The notes beneath the pieces were generated by a model, which saw only the letters and a list, made by a program, of their open reading frames with translations, made no database searches and was not told the origin of the DNA. From Poriferisodalis sp965205175 (GTDB taxonomy: Bacteria; Actinomycetota; Acidimicrobiia; Acidimicrobiales; Poriferisodalaceae), in assembly GCF_965205175.1 (NCBI RefSeq), contig NZ_OZ242038.1, positions 1,488,001 to 1,552,000 of the forward strand: 64,000 bases of DNA, in the 5' to 3' direction. Numbering within the stretch: position 1 is the stretch's first letter; every line of letters starts with the position of its first letter. A program made the translations under genes and the position numbers. This document shows, one piece after another, positions 17,436 through 25,028 of the stretch.

Positions 17436-18776
17436 GTGCCGGTGACCGTGCCCGCGGGCGGACCCGAGTCATGGCCTACGCATCACTCCAAAGCGCTGTA
17501 CGCGCGTGCGCGCCGGACGATCACCGACGGCACGTCCCGCACCACGTTGCTGCGCAAAGGCAAGCACCCCATCTATGTCGACCACGGCGAAGGTGCCTGG
17601 GTGACCGATGTCGACGGCAACCGGTACTTGGACTGCAACAACAACTTCGCGTCCATCATCATCGGCCACGCCGATCCGGTGATCGCCGGCGCGGTGCAGG
17701 CACGACTTGCTCGCGGCACTGCCTTCTCGCTGCCCACTGACGCGGAGATCGAGCTGGCAGAACTGCTGTGCGAGCGGGTCGAGAGCTTTGAGCTCATCCG
17801 CTTCTGCAATTCCGGCACCGAGGCGGTCATGGCTGCGCTCAAGGCGGCGCGCGCCTACACCGGGCGGCCCAACATCATCAAGGCGGAAGGCGCGTATCAC
17901 GGCACCTACGACCACGCCGAGGCCAGCTTGTCGCCGAATCCGACGAACTGGGGACAAGCGGTGGCACCGGCCACCGTGCCGTACTCCGCGGGCACGCCGG
18001 CGTCAGTCGCCGACGAGGTCACTGTTATTTCGTTCAACGACATCGAGGGAGCGAGGGATGCGATTCATCGCTCCGGCGACCGTTTGGCAGCCGTCCTGCT
18101 CGATGTCATGCCGAACCGGGTGGGCATGCCGGTCATCGAGTCCGAATATGTTCGAGCGATCCGCGACGCGACGCGCGCTGTGGGCGCTCTGCTCGTGCTC
18201 GACGAGGTCATCTCGTTCCGCCTGGGCTACGGAGGCGCGCAGACGCAACTGTGCGTCGATCCGGACATCACTGCGCTCGCCAAGATCATCGGCGGGGGCT
18301 TCCCCGTGGGTGCTGTGGCCGGTCGCCGAGGGCCTATGGAGGTCTTCGTTCGCAGTGGGGGAGGCCAGGCCAAAGTGCCGTCAGGCGGCACGTTCGCAGC
18401 GAACCCCATCACCATGGCGGCTGGACATGCCGCTATGGCGCAGCTCGACGGCAACGCATTCGCCCGTCTGGATGCCGTCGGCGAGCGCGTGCGATGCGGT
18501 CTGCGGACGGTCATTGCCCGTGCGGGCTTGGATTGGCAAGTCACGGGCGCGGGAAGTCTGTTCCGCGTGCATCCGCACAACCGCACGATCCGCAACTACC
18601 GCGACGCGCACCTCTCCAGCGACGAAGCGGCTCAGATCAGCGAGTTCGGATTGCGCATGCAGTCTCACGGCGTCTACTTCGTCGCCGAGAGCTTGGGCTG
18701 CCTGAATCTCGCTACCGCAGACAGCGATGTCGAACATCTTCTCGGGGCCGCAGAGGCGTCGCTGGCGAACTCGTAG
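17436..18776 (+). CDS. class III aminotransferase, glutamate-1-semialdehyde aminomutase-like
   Basis: A PLP enzyme of about 446 residues. Visible marks are WVTDVDGNRYLDCNNNFASI, the FCNSGTEAVMAALKAAR cofactor loop, VLDEVISFRLGYGG with the PLP-binding Asp, and ALAKIIGGGFPVGA with the Schiff-base lysine. The Asn-Ser-Gly-Thr-Glu-Ala segment is typical of GSA aminomutase-like enzymes. The gene is not with haem-synthesis genes but between a hydantoinase and an amidase, so a catabolic aminotransferase or aminomutase is more likely than HemL. The start is uncertain: GTG codons at 17436, 17442 and 17448 are all possible. Confidence 0.85.
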   Translation: MPVTVPAGGPESWPTHHSKALYARARRTITDGTSRTTLLRKGKHPIYVDHGEGAWVTDVDGNRYLDCNNNFASIIIGHADPVIAGAVQARLARGTAFSLPTDAEIELAELLCERVESFELIRFCNSGTEAVMAALKAARAYTGRPNIIKAEGAYHGTYDHAEASLSPNPTNWGQAVAPATVPYSAGTPASVADEVTVISFNDIEGARDAIHRSGDRLAAVLLDVMPNRVGMPVIESEYVRAIRDATRAVGALLVLDEVISFRLGYGGAQTQLCVDPDITALAKIIGGGFPVGAVAGRRGPMEVFVRSGGGQAKVPSGGTFAANPITMAAGHAAMAQLDGNAFARLDAVGERVRCGLRTVIARAGLDWQVTGAGSLFRVHPHNRTIRNYRDAHLSSDEAAQISEFGLRMQSHGVYFVAESLGCLNLATADSDVEHLLGAAEASLANS

Positions 18777-18808
18777 CGCACCGCGGCACTGGCTCTATTG
18801 TCGGGGCA

Positions 18809-20308
18809 ATGGCAGGCTCGCATCAATCACATCCGACAGCTCCAAGAGCTTCGACGGACACGAACCTTCGGCCGGCGGTTGAGCTGGCCTCGCTGATCCG
18901 CCGGGGACGGGTGACCGCAGCCGAGGCGCTCGAAGGCGCGCTGGATCGCTACGAGCGCTTCAACCCGGCGGTGAATGCGGTCGTGGTGAGCCGCGTCGAT
19001 GCGGCTCGCCGTCGAGCGGCACAGGCCGATGCCGCGCTCGCTGCAGGGGAGTGCTGGGGTCCTCTGCATGGCGTGCCGATGACGATCAAGGAGGCCTTCG
19101 ACTGGGCCGGCACACCGTCGACGTGGGGCAATCCGGCCTGGGCCGACAATGTTGCTGCCACCGACGCGGTCACGGTGGCGCGCCTGCACCAGGCCGGTGC
19201 GGTCATCTGGGGCAAGACCAACGTGCCGTTCATGCTGAGCGACTGGCAGAGCTTCAACGAGATCTACGGCTGCACCAACAACCCTTGGGACCTGGCTCGT
19301 GTTCCCGGCGGTTCATCTGGAGGGTCTGCAGCAGCGCTGGCCACCGGCATGGCCTCGTTGGAGCTCGGTTCGGACATCGGCGCCTCGATTCGCAATCCCG
19401 CGCACTACTGCGGAGTGTTCGGCCACAAGCCGACCTACGGCTTGGTGCCGGCTGACGGCCACGCCGTGCCCGGCGCATCGGTTGACAGCGACATCGCGGT
19501 CTGCGGTCCGCTGGCTCGCAGCGCCGCCGACCTCGACGTGGCACTGGAGGTGCTCGCGGGGCCTTCCGGCTGGGATGCACGCGGCTACCGATTGGCGCTG
19601 GCGCCCGAGCACCGCGACACGCTCGGCGCGTTCCGAGTCGGCGTGATGCTCGACACGCCGGTCATCGCCAACTCCTCAGCGATGATCGACGTACTGCAGC
19701 GCGCGGTGGATGCGCTGGCCGCCGCAGGCGCCGACGTGAGCGAAGCCGTGCCCGACATCAACCAGCACGAGTTCCATCAGAACTACCTGATGCTGCTGCG
19801 TGCAGCCACGGGCGCCCTGGCCGACGACGTCACGTGGAACGATGCACAGTCTCGCGCGCACCGTTACGACGACGGCAAAGGGGACTACCAGTCGCTGGTC
19901 GACTACGCGATGACCATGTCGCATCGTGAGTGGTTCATGCACCACAACCGGCGCGAGGGCTACCGGCAGGCATGGGCGCAGTTCTTCGACGACTACGACC
20001 TGCTGCTGTGCCCGATCGCCGCGTCGGCGGCGTTCGTCCACGATCACTCCGGCACCCGCCCGACTCGCACCATCGACATCGACGGCCGCCAAGAGCTGGG
20101 CGTGGATCAGCTGTTCTGGGCAGGCTGGAGCTGCAGCGTGTATCTCCCTGCCACGGTGGCGCCGGCAGGGCTCACCGACGACGGGCTGAACCTGCCGGTC
20201 GGCATGCAGATCGTGGCGCCTCACCTCGGCGATCGCCGCTCGATCCGCTACGCGTCCCTCGTTGAACGCACCCTGGGCGGCTTCGTCGCTCCGCCCGGTT
20301 ACGAGTGA
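18809..20308 (+). CDS. amidase (amidase-signature family)
   Basis: A 499-residue amidase with the Ser-cisSer-Lys triad: Lys94 (VPMTIKEAF), Ser169 in PGGSSGGS, and nucleophile Ser193 in GSDIGASIRNP. The family hydrolyses carboxamides to acid and ammonia. ATG 18809 starts 32 bp after the aminotransferase stop. The same frame continues upstream but is out of phase with the aminotransferase. Close architecture is shared with the second amidase of this window, including MSHREWFMHHNRREGY matching MRHREWLSWHERR, so they are paralogues. GatA is unlikely because gatB and gatC are absent and the central region differs. Confidence 0.92.
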   Translation: MAGSHQSHPTAPRASTDTNLRPAVELASLIRRGRVTAAEALEGALDRYERFNPAVNAVVVSRVDAARRRAAQADAALAAGECWGPLHGVPMTIKEAFDWAGTPSTWGNPAWADNVAATDAVTVARLHQAGAVIWGKTNVPFMLSDWQSFNEIYGCTNNPWDLARVPGGSSGGSAAALATGMASLELGSDIGASIRNPAHYCGVFGHKPTYGLVPADGHAVPGASVDSDIAVCGPLARSAADLDVALEVLAGPSGWDARGYRLALAPEHRDTLGAFRVGVMLDTPVIANSSAMIDVLQRAVDALAAAGADVSEAVPDINQHEFHQNYLMLLRAATGALADDVTWNDAQSRAHRYDDGKGDYQSLVDYAMTMSHREWFMHHNRREGYRQAWAQFFDDYDLLLCPIAASAAFVHDHSGTRPTRTIDIDGRQELGVDQLFWAGWSCSVYLPATVAPAGLTDDGLNLPVGMQIVAPHLGDRRSIRYASLVERTLGGFVAPPGYE

Positions 20309-20370
20309 TCGCCGGTGTCGGATTCGCTGGATCGGCCATCTGAGCCAGTGCGCCTGGTAGAGACGGCGCC

Positions 20371-21300
20371 GTGAGCGACACTGCGGCTGGGAGCGCCGAG
20401 CCCACTCCCGCTGATGCGAGCCCTGCTGATGCAACTCGGGCGGCGCTGGAGGACCTGCTCGACCTGTTGGACCTGCAGCGCACCGACGACGACGCAGACA
20501 CCTTCCGCGGCAAAGGCTCCGGCTTCGACGAGTTCGGCCTGTACGGCGGGCACGTGCTGGCGCAAGCGGTGGTGGCGGCCCAACGCACGACCGATCGCAG
20601 GGCTGGCCAAGAGCGGCTGCTGAACTCCGTGCATGCGGTGTTCCTGCGCGGCGGGGACGGCATGGCAGACGTGGACTACACGGTCGAGCGGGTCAGAGAC
20701 GGTCGAGCGTTTTGCACTAGGCGCACCCAGGCGCATCAGTTCGACCGGCTGATCTTCGAGCTGATGGCGACGTTCCATGTCCCCGAGACAGGACGTGTCA
20801 GCATCGACTGCCCGATGCCCGAGGGAGTGGCGCCGCCGGAGTCGCTGCCGACCTACCAGGAGTGCATCGCGCAGGTGGGACCGATCTTCGGCGAGCAGTG
20901 GTCGTACATGACCCGGCCGGTGGAGTACCGGCTGGCCCACGCCCCTTGGGCGCCGACGGGGCCCTCGCCACGGGGCGGCATCGACTACTGGTTCCGGGTG
21001 CCTCGTCGGCTGCCGGACGACCCGGCCGTTCACGAAGCGGTGATCGCCTACATGAGCGATGACTGCCTCGCCGACAACGTGATCGTGCCGTACGGCGTGA
21101 CCTGGCTGGACGAGGGCATCCACGTGGTCAGCTTGGATCACGCCATGTGGTTCCACGCGCCGGCACGTGCCGACGAGTGGATCTACTGCGAGCAACGCCC
21201 GCTGACCGCGGGCGGCAACCGCGGCACCGCGCAGGCCCGTTTCTGGCAGCACGGCCGTCTCGTGGCCACAGCCGTGCAGGAGGCGCTGGCTCGTCTGTAG
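20371..21300 (+). CDS. acyl-CoA thioesterase II (TesB family)
   Basis: A 309-residue double-hotdog thioesterase that hydrolyses acyl-CoA to free acid and CoA. The first hotdog has FGLYGGHVLAQAVVAAQRT and VHAVFLRGGDG. The second has VSLDHAMWFHAPARADEWI, with the catalytic Asp region, followed by NRGTAQARFWQ. The start GTG 20371 gives an Ala/Pro/Asp-rich N-terminal tail of about 20 residues. It follows the amidase by 62 bp on the same strand and converges with the CoA-transferase gene. Confidence 0.92.
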   Translation: MSDTAAGSAEPTPADASPADATRAALEDLLDLLDLQRTDDDADTFRGKGSGFDEFGLYGGHVLAQAVVAAQRTTDRRAGQERLLNSVHAVFLRGGDGMADVDYTVERVRDGRAFCTRRTQAHQFDRLIFELMATFHVPETGRVSIDCPMPEGVAPPESLPTYQECIAQVGPIFGEQWSYMTRPVEYRLAHAPWAPTGPSPRGGIDYWFRVPRRLPDDPAVHEAVIAYMSDDCLADNVIVPYGVTWLDEGIHVVSLDHAMWFHAPARADEWIYCEQRPLTAGGNRGTAQARFWQHGRLVATAVQEALARL

Positions 21301-21370
21301 GCACTGCTGCTTCCCGTTACTCATTCGGGCTGCGTGAGGCTTGGTCGGCGGGCCGGGGCGGCGGAGACGC

Positions 21371-22534
21371 TCAGGCGACGATGCGGGCGCTGCGCAGCTG
21401 CGCCACAGCAGCGGCGGAATAGCCCAGCTCGGCGAGCACTTCGTCGGTGTGCTGGCCCTTGTGTGGAGCTGGGCGCTCCAGACGTGTGGGAGTCTTGGCG
21501 AACCGCGCCGGAAAGCGGGTCGTGCGCACCTGTCCCAGCACTGGGTCACGGTGGGTGAGCACCGTCTCGTTGTGCAGCACCTGCGGGTCTTCGAACACCT
21601 CTCGGCGGTCCAATACCTTCGCGCACGGAACGTCGGCTTCGGTCAGCGCGCGCAGCGCATCGGCGGTGGTCAGCTCGCCGAGCAGCTGAGCGAACTCTTG
21701 CTGATGCGCCTGCCAGTGCTGCAGGCGGGCTTCGCGGGTGGCGAAGCGCGGGTCCGATGCCAGGTGCGGAACACCCAGCCTGCGGCACACGCGGGCGTAC
21801 TGCTCGTCGGAGGGCCAGATGGCGCCCACCCAGCCGTCTGCGGTCTTCCACGGGCTGTACCACTCGCTGTAGGTCGGCGTTGCAGGAGCGTCGGGCAGCG
21901 ACTCGTTCCAGAAGTAGTCGAGCCACATCCATGACAGCGTCGCATCCAGCAGGTTCACCTCGACGTGCTGGCCGCCCGCGCCGTTCGACCGGGCCAGCAG
22001 CGCCGCCAGCACAGCGTTGGCGCCGGTCATGGCCGTGGTCTTGTCCGCCGGAACCGACTTGACGAAGTCGCCGCCTTGCGCTTCGGTCATTCCGCTGAGC
22101 GACTGGATGATCGGGTCGTACACGGGCTGGCGCGAGTACGGCCCGTCGGGGCCGAAGCCCGACACGGACAGGTACACCAGCTCGGGGTTGGCGGCGCTCA
22201 GGTCCTCGTAGCCGATGTGCAGACGCTCGGCCACGCCGGGCCGGAAGTTCTGGATGAACACGTCGGCGTCTGCGACGAGTCGCAGCAGGATCCGGCGGCC
22301 GCGTTCGTCGCGGATGTCCAGGTCCATGCCGCGTTTGTTCCGGTGCATCTGCACCCAGCAGCCCGACTGGTCGCCGGCGATAGCGCCGGTCAGACGCATG
22401 ACGTCGGGGGTGCCCACCTTCTCGATCAGCAGCACCTCTGCGCCCATCTCGGCGAGGTGCGATGAGACCCACGCGCCTGCCACGGCGCTGGACACGTCTA
22501 CCACGGTGATGCCGTTGAGCGGTCCGGTTCCCAT
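21371..22534 (-). CDS. family III CoA-transferase (CaiB/BaiF)
   Basis: A 387-residue CoA-transferase moving CoA between carboxylic acids. It has GITVVDVSSAVAGAWVS near the N-terminus, NKRGMDLDIRDERGR, FIQNFRPGVAERL, and GFGPDGPYSRQPVYDPIIQ, where the Asp of VYDP aligns with the nucleophile of formyl-CoA transferases. The C-terminal GELTTADALRALTEADVP and HTDEVLAELGYS segments are also standard. I chose ATG 22534 because the longer frame lies in amidase sequence. It is downstream of the second amidase on the same strand, about 50 bp before that gene's stop. The substrate acid is unknown. Confidence 0.9.
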   Translation of the reverse strand: MGTGPLNGITVVDVSSAVAGAWVSSHLAEMGAEVLLIEKVGTPDVMRLTGAIAGDQSGCWVQMHRNKRGMDLDIRDERGRRILLRLVADADVFIQNFRPGVAERLHIGYEDLSAANPELVYLSVSGFGPDGPYSRQPVYDPIIQSLSGMTEAQGGDFVKSVPADKTTAMTGANAVLAALLARSNGAGGQHVEVNLLDATLSWMWLDYFWNESLPDAPATPTYSEWYSPWKTADGWVGAIWPSDEQYARVCRRLGVPHLASDPRFATREARLQHWQAHQQEFAQLLGELTTADALRALTEADVPCAKVLDRREVFEDPQVLHNETVLTHRDPVLGQVRTTRFPARFAKTPTRLERPAPHKGQHTDEVLAELGYSAAAVAQLRSARIVA

Positions 22535-22583
22535 CGTCGACTCGTTGCGGTCTGACAGTGTTGTCTGGTCGGTGCCGTCGGCG

Positions 22584-24038
22584 CTAGAAGCCGGTGGGGC
22601 GCTGGAATCCGCCGAGCGCGGACTGCAGATGGCGGGCCACAGCCAGCGTCGTGCGGTCCTCCAGATAGGGTCCGGCGATCTGCACCCCGACCGGCAAGTC
22701 GCCGCCCGGAGCGGGCACCGTGCCGATCGGCACCACGGTGGCAGGCAGCCACGACACACCGGTCAAGCCCATCCATTTGATGATGTCGAAGTACGGCCGG
22801 CTCTCGCCGTTCACGGTGATGCGGCGAGCAGTGGCCGGGCGGCTGTGGTCGTGGCGGATCGCCGCGGTCGGCGTCACCGGCAGCAGCACGGCGTCCCAGT
22901 CCGCGAAGAACTCCTCCCAGTGCTTGCGCTGCTGCAGCCGACGCTCGTGCCAGCTCAGCCATTCCCGGTGGCGCATCGCTGCGTACCAGATGCCGAGATC
23001 GCCTTGGGGCTCGTCGTTCGAGGCGGCAATCTCGTCGAGCTGAGCGAGGGTCCACGTAGCTGCCTCGGCCGCCGAGAGCAGGTGCAAGAAGGTGTCGATG
23101 GCTTTGTTGAACGTGAACGCGGGCCGAGCATCGGTGTCCACCAGGGCACCGGCACCCTCGAGCGCGCCGGCGGCCGACAGCAGCAGTTCCCGATAGCGGC
23201 TGTCGATGGGGCACAGCTCCTCATCCAGCCACACCGCGATCCGATACTCAGAGATGTCACGGTGGCGGGGCGGCGGCAGGTCCAGCGAGTAGGCCTTGGA
23301 GTTCCACCCGTCGGGTCCGGCGAGCACGTCCAGTGCCAGCTCCAGATCGTCGACGTCGCGTGCCATCGGCCCCGCAACGGCGATGTCGGCTTGGCTGAGC
23401 GTTCCGGGCATGCCAGGGATCTGTCCCAGCGCGGAGACGATGCCGTAGCTGGGCTTGTGCCCGCAGACTCCGGACCAGTGCGACGGGATGCGGATGGAGC
23501 CACCGATGTCGGAGCCGAGTTCGAGCGGCGTGTAGCCGGCAGCCAGCGCTGCCCCCGAGCCGCCCGAGGAGCCGCCCGGCGTGTGCTCCACGTTATGCGG
23601 GTTTGCCGTGGTGCCGTAGACTTCGTTGTAGGACTGCGCATCTCCTGCGAACAGCGGCAGATTGGTCTTGGCGAACACCACAGCTCCAGCTGCCTTGTAG
23701 CGCGCCACCGGGTCGGCATCGCGCTCGGGCACGAACTCAGCCAGTGCCGGCGACCCTGAGGTCGTGAGCAGGCCCTCGGTCTGGAACGAGTCCTTGATGG
23801 TGACCGGCACGCCGTGCACCGGGCCCAGTTGCTCGCCTGCAGCCACCGCAGCGTCCGCCGCATCGGCCGCCCCCAGTGCCCGGTCGGCGTCGAGCGCTAC
23901 CACGGCGTTGACGGGCCCATCGAGGCGGTCCACACGCTCGAGGGCCGCCTCCAGCAGCTCCCGCGAGGAGACCTCGCCTGCGGCCACGGCTGCTGCGGTC
24001 TCGATCGTGGTGGCATAGGCGAAATCAGCTGCGGTCAC
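22584..24038 (-). CDS. amidase (amidase-signature family), second paralogue
   Basis: A 484-residue amidase with Lys82 (VPVTIKDSF), Ser157 in PGGSSGGS, and nucleophile Ser181 in GSDIGGSIRIP. The start GTG 24038 is preceded closely by GAGGAGGAG, a strong ribosome-binding site. The frame from 24224 adds an unconserved Arg-rich stretch. It is closely related in architecture to the amidase at 18809. Possible substrates are small amides produced by neighbouring ring-opening enzymes, but this is inference. It runs divergently from the secreted protein gene. Confidence 0.92.
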   Translation of the reverse strand: MTAADFAYATTIETAAAVAAGEVSSRELLEAALERVDRLDGPVNAVVALDADRALGAADAADAAVAAGEQLGPVHGVPVTIKDSFQTEGLLTTSGSPALAEFVPERDADPVARYKAAGAVVFAKTNLPLFAGDAQSYNEVYGTTANPHNVEHTPGGSSGGSGAALAAGYTPLELGSDIGGSIRIPSHWSGVCGHKPSYGIVSALGQIPGMPGTLSQADIAVAGPMARDVDDLELALDVLAGPDGWNSKAYSLDLPPPRHRDISEYRIAVWLDEELCPIDSRYRELLLSAAGALEGAGALVDTDARPAFTFNKAIDTFLHLLSAAEAATWTLAQLDEIAASNDEPQGDLGIWYAAMRHREWLSWHERRLQQRKHWEEFFADWDAVLLPVTPTAAIRHDHSRPATARRITVNGESRPYFDIIKWMGLTGVSWLPATVVPIGTVPAPGGDLPVGVQIAGPYLEDRTTLAVARHLQSALGGFQRPTGF

Positions 24039-24105
24039 GGGCTCCTCCTCAGCAAGGGCGGTGCGATTGCGTCCGGCAGGCAACCTAGTTCGCGGCCTGC
24101 GGCTG

Positions 24106-24888
24106 ATGTCCAAGCGGTCCGGCGCGTCGGCAACAAAACCGCTTGCCGGAGTGCTGATCCGGTGCGATGGTGCGTTGGTGCGACGAGCCCCGAAAGGCGT
24201 ATCGCTGGCGGCAGCATTGCTCATGGCGCTTGCGGCAACGGGTGTCAGCGCGCTTCGGGCTGACGCTGCAAGCCCGGCGTTCTGGCAGTCGGGCTCGCCT
24301 GCCGCAGCTCTTGTTCCGCCGAGCTACGCGAGTGCCCAGCCGTCACGCGATCCGGTGCTGGGCGATCTTCGGATCGACGTGAGCAGCACCGACCCTGCAC
24401 ACCAGGCTGAACGTGTCGGCAAGGCCGCCAACCTCGGTCTGTCGTCGCTGTCGTTGTCGCGCCCGGTGCCCTTGTTCGCTCCGCCGGCCCAGCGCGAGCG
24501 CACGCTCGTTGGCATCGACACCTGGTTCTGGGTGAGCCCGACGAGCTGGCGTCCCGTCGTGCGGGTGGTTGCTGCTGGTGCCGTCGTCGTGACGCTCGTC
24601 GCCACGCCTGCGGCATTGCAGCTGATCCCCGGCGACGGCTCGCTGCCGGTGACGTGCCCTGGCCCGGGGATGCCGTGGTTGTTCGCTGGCTCGCGCTCGC
24701 CGTGCAGCCACCGCTACCAGCGGGCCTCGACCGCATCGGCCGCCGGCCGCTACCGCGCCGTCGTGCAGTCGGTGTGGATGATCCGGTGGACGTCCAACAC
24801 CGGTCTGTCGGGTGTCGTGGGACCTGTTGTGGTTCCGACCACGGTGTCGCTGCTGGTCGCCGAAGGCCAAGCAGTGCTCGTTCGCTGA
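24106..24888 (+). CDS. secreted actinobacterial protein of unknown function
   Basis: A predicted exported protein of about 260 residues. The hydrophobic stretch VSLAAALLMALAATGVSAL followed by RADAASPAF looks like a signal peptide with an Ala-x-Ala cleavage site. The mature part contains GIDTWFWVSPTSWRPV, the segment PGDGSLPVTCPGPG and a later CSHRYQRAST. This order of Trp-rich start, PGDG loop and Cys-x-His-x-Tyr is one I associate with secreted proteins of unknown function in Streptomyces and relatives. Two cysteines probably form a disulfide. The start is uncertain: ATG 24106 is chosen, while ATG 24061 and later GTG codons are possible. Confidence 0.6.
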   Translation: MSKRSGASATKPLAGVLIRCDGALVRRAPKGVSLAAALLMALAATGVSALRADAASPAFWQSGSPAAALVPPSYASAQPSRDPVLGDLRIDVSSTDPAHQAERVGKAANLGLSSLSLSRPVPLFAPPAQRERTLVGIDTWFWVSPTSWRPVVRVVAAGAVVVTLVATPAALQLIPGDGSLPVTCPGPGMPWLFAGSRSPCSHRYQRASTASAAGRYRAVVQSVWMIRWTSNTGLSGVVGPVVVPTTVSLLVAEGQAVLVR

Positions 24889-25028
24889 CGCGGCGCACTC
24901 GGCCTGTGCGGGATTGACGCAGGCGCTGGTGTGCGGTGGCTTGCCGTCGATGCTCAATTGAGGCTCAATCGGGCGAACGATGCGCGCACTACCGTTGGCA
25001 CGCATTCGACCCGACGGGGGGAGTCCTT

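Noticed and set aside
24953..24962. CTCAATTGAG palindrome before the fused CoA-transferase gene
   Set aside because: A single 10-base palindrome without a known regulator is too weak to call an operator.
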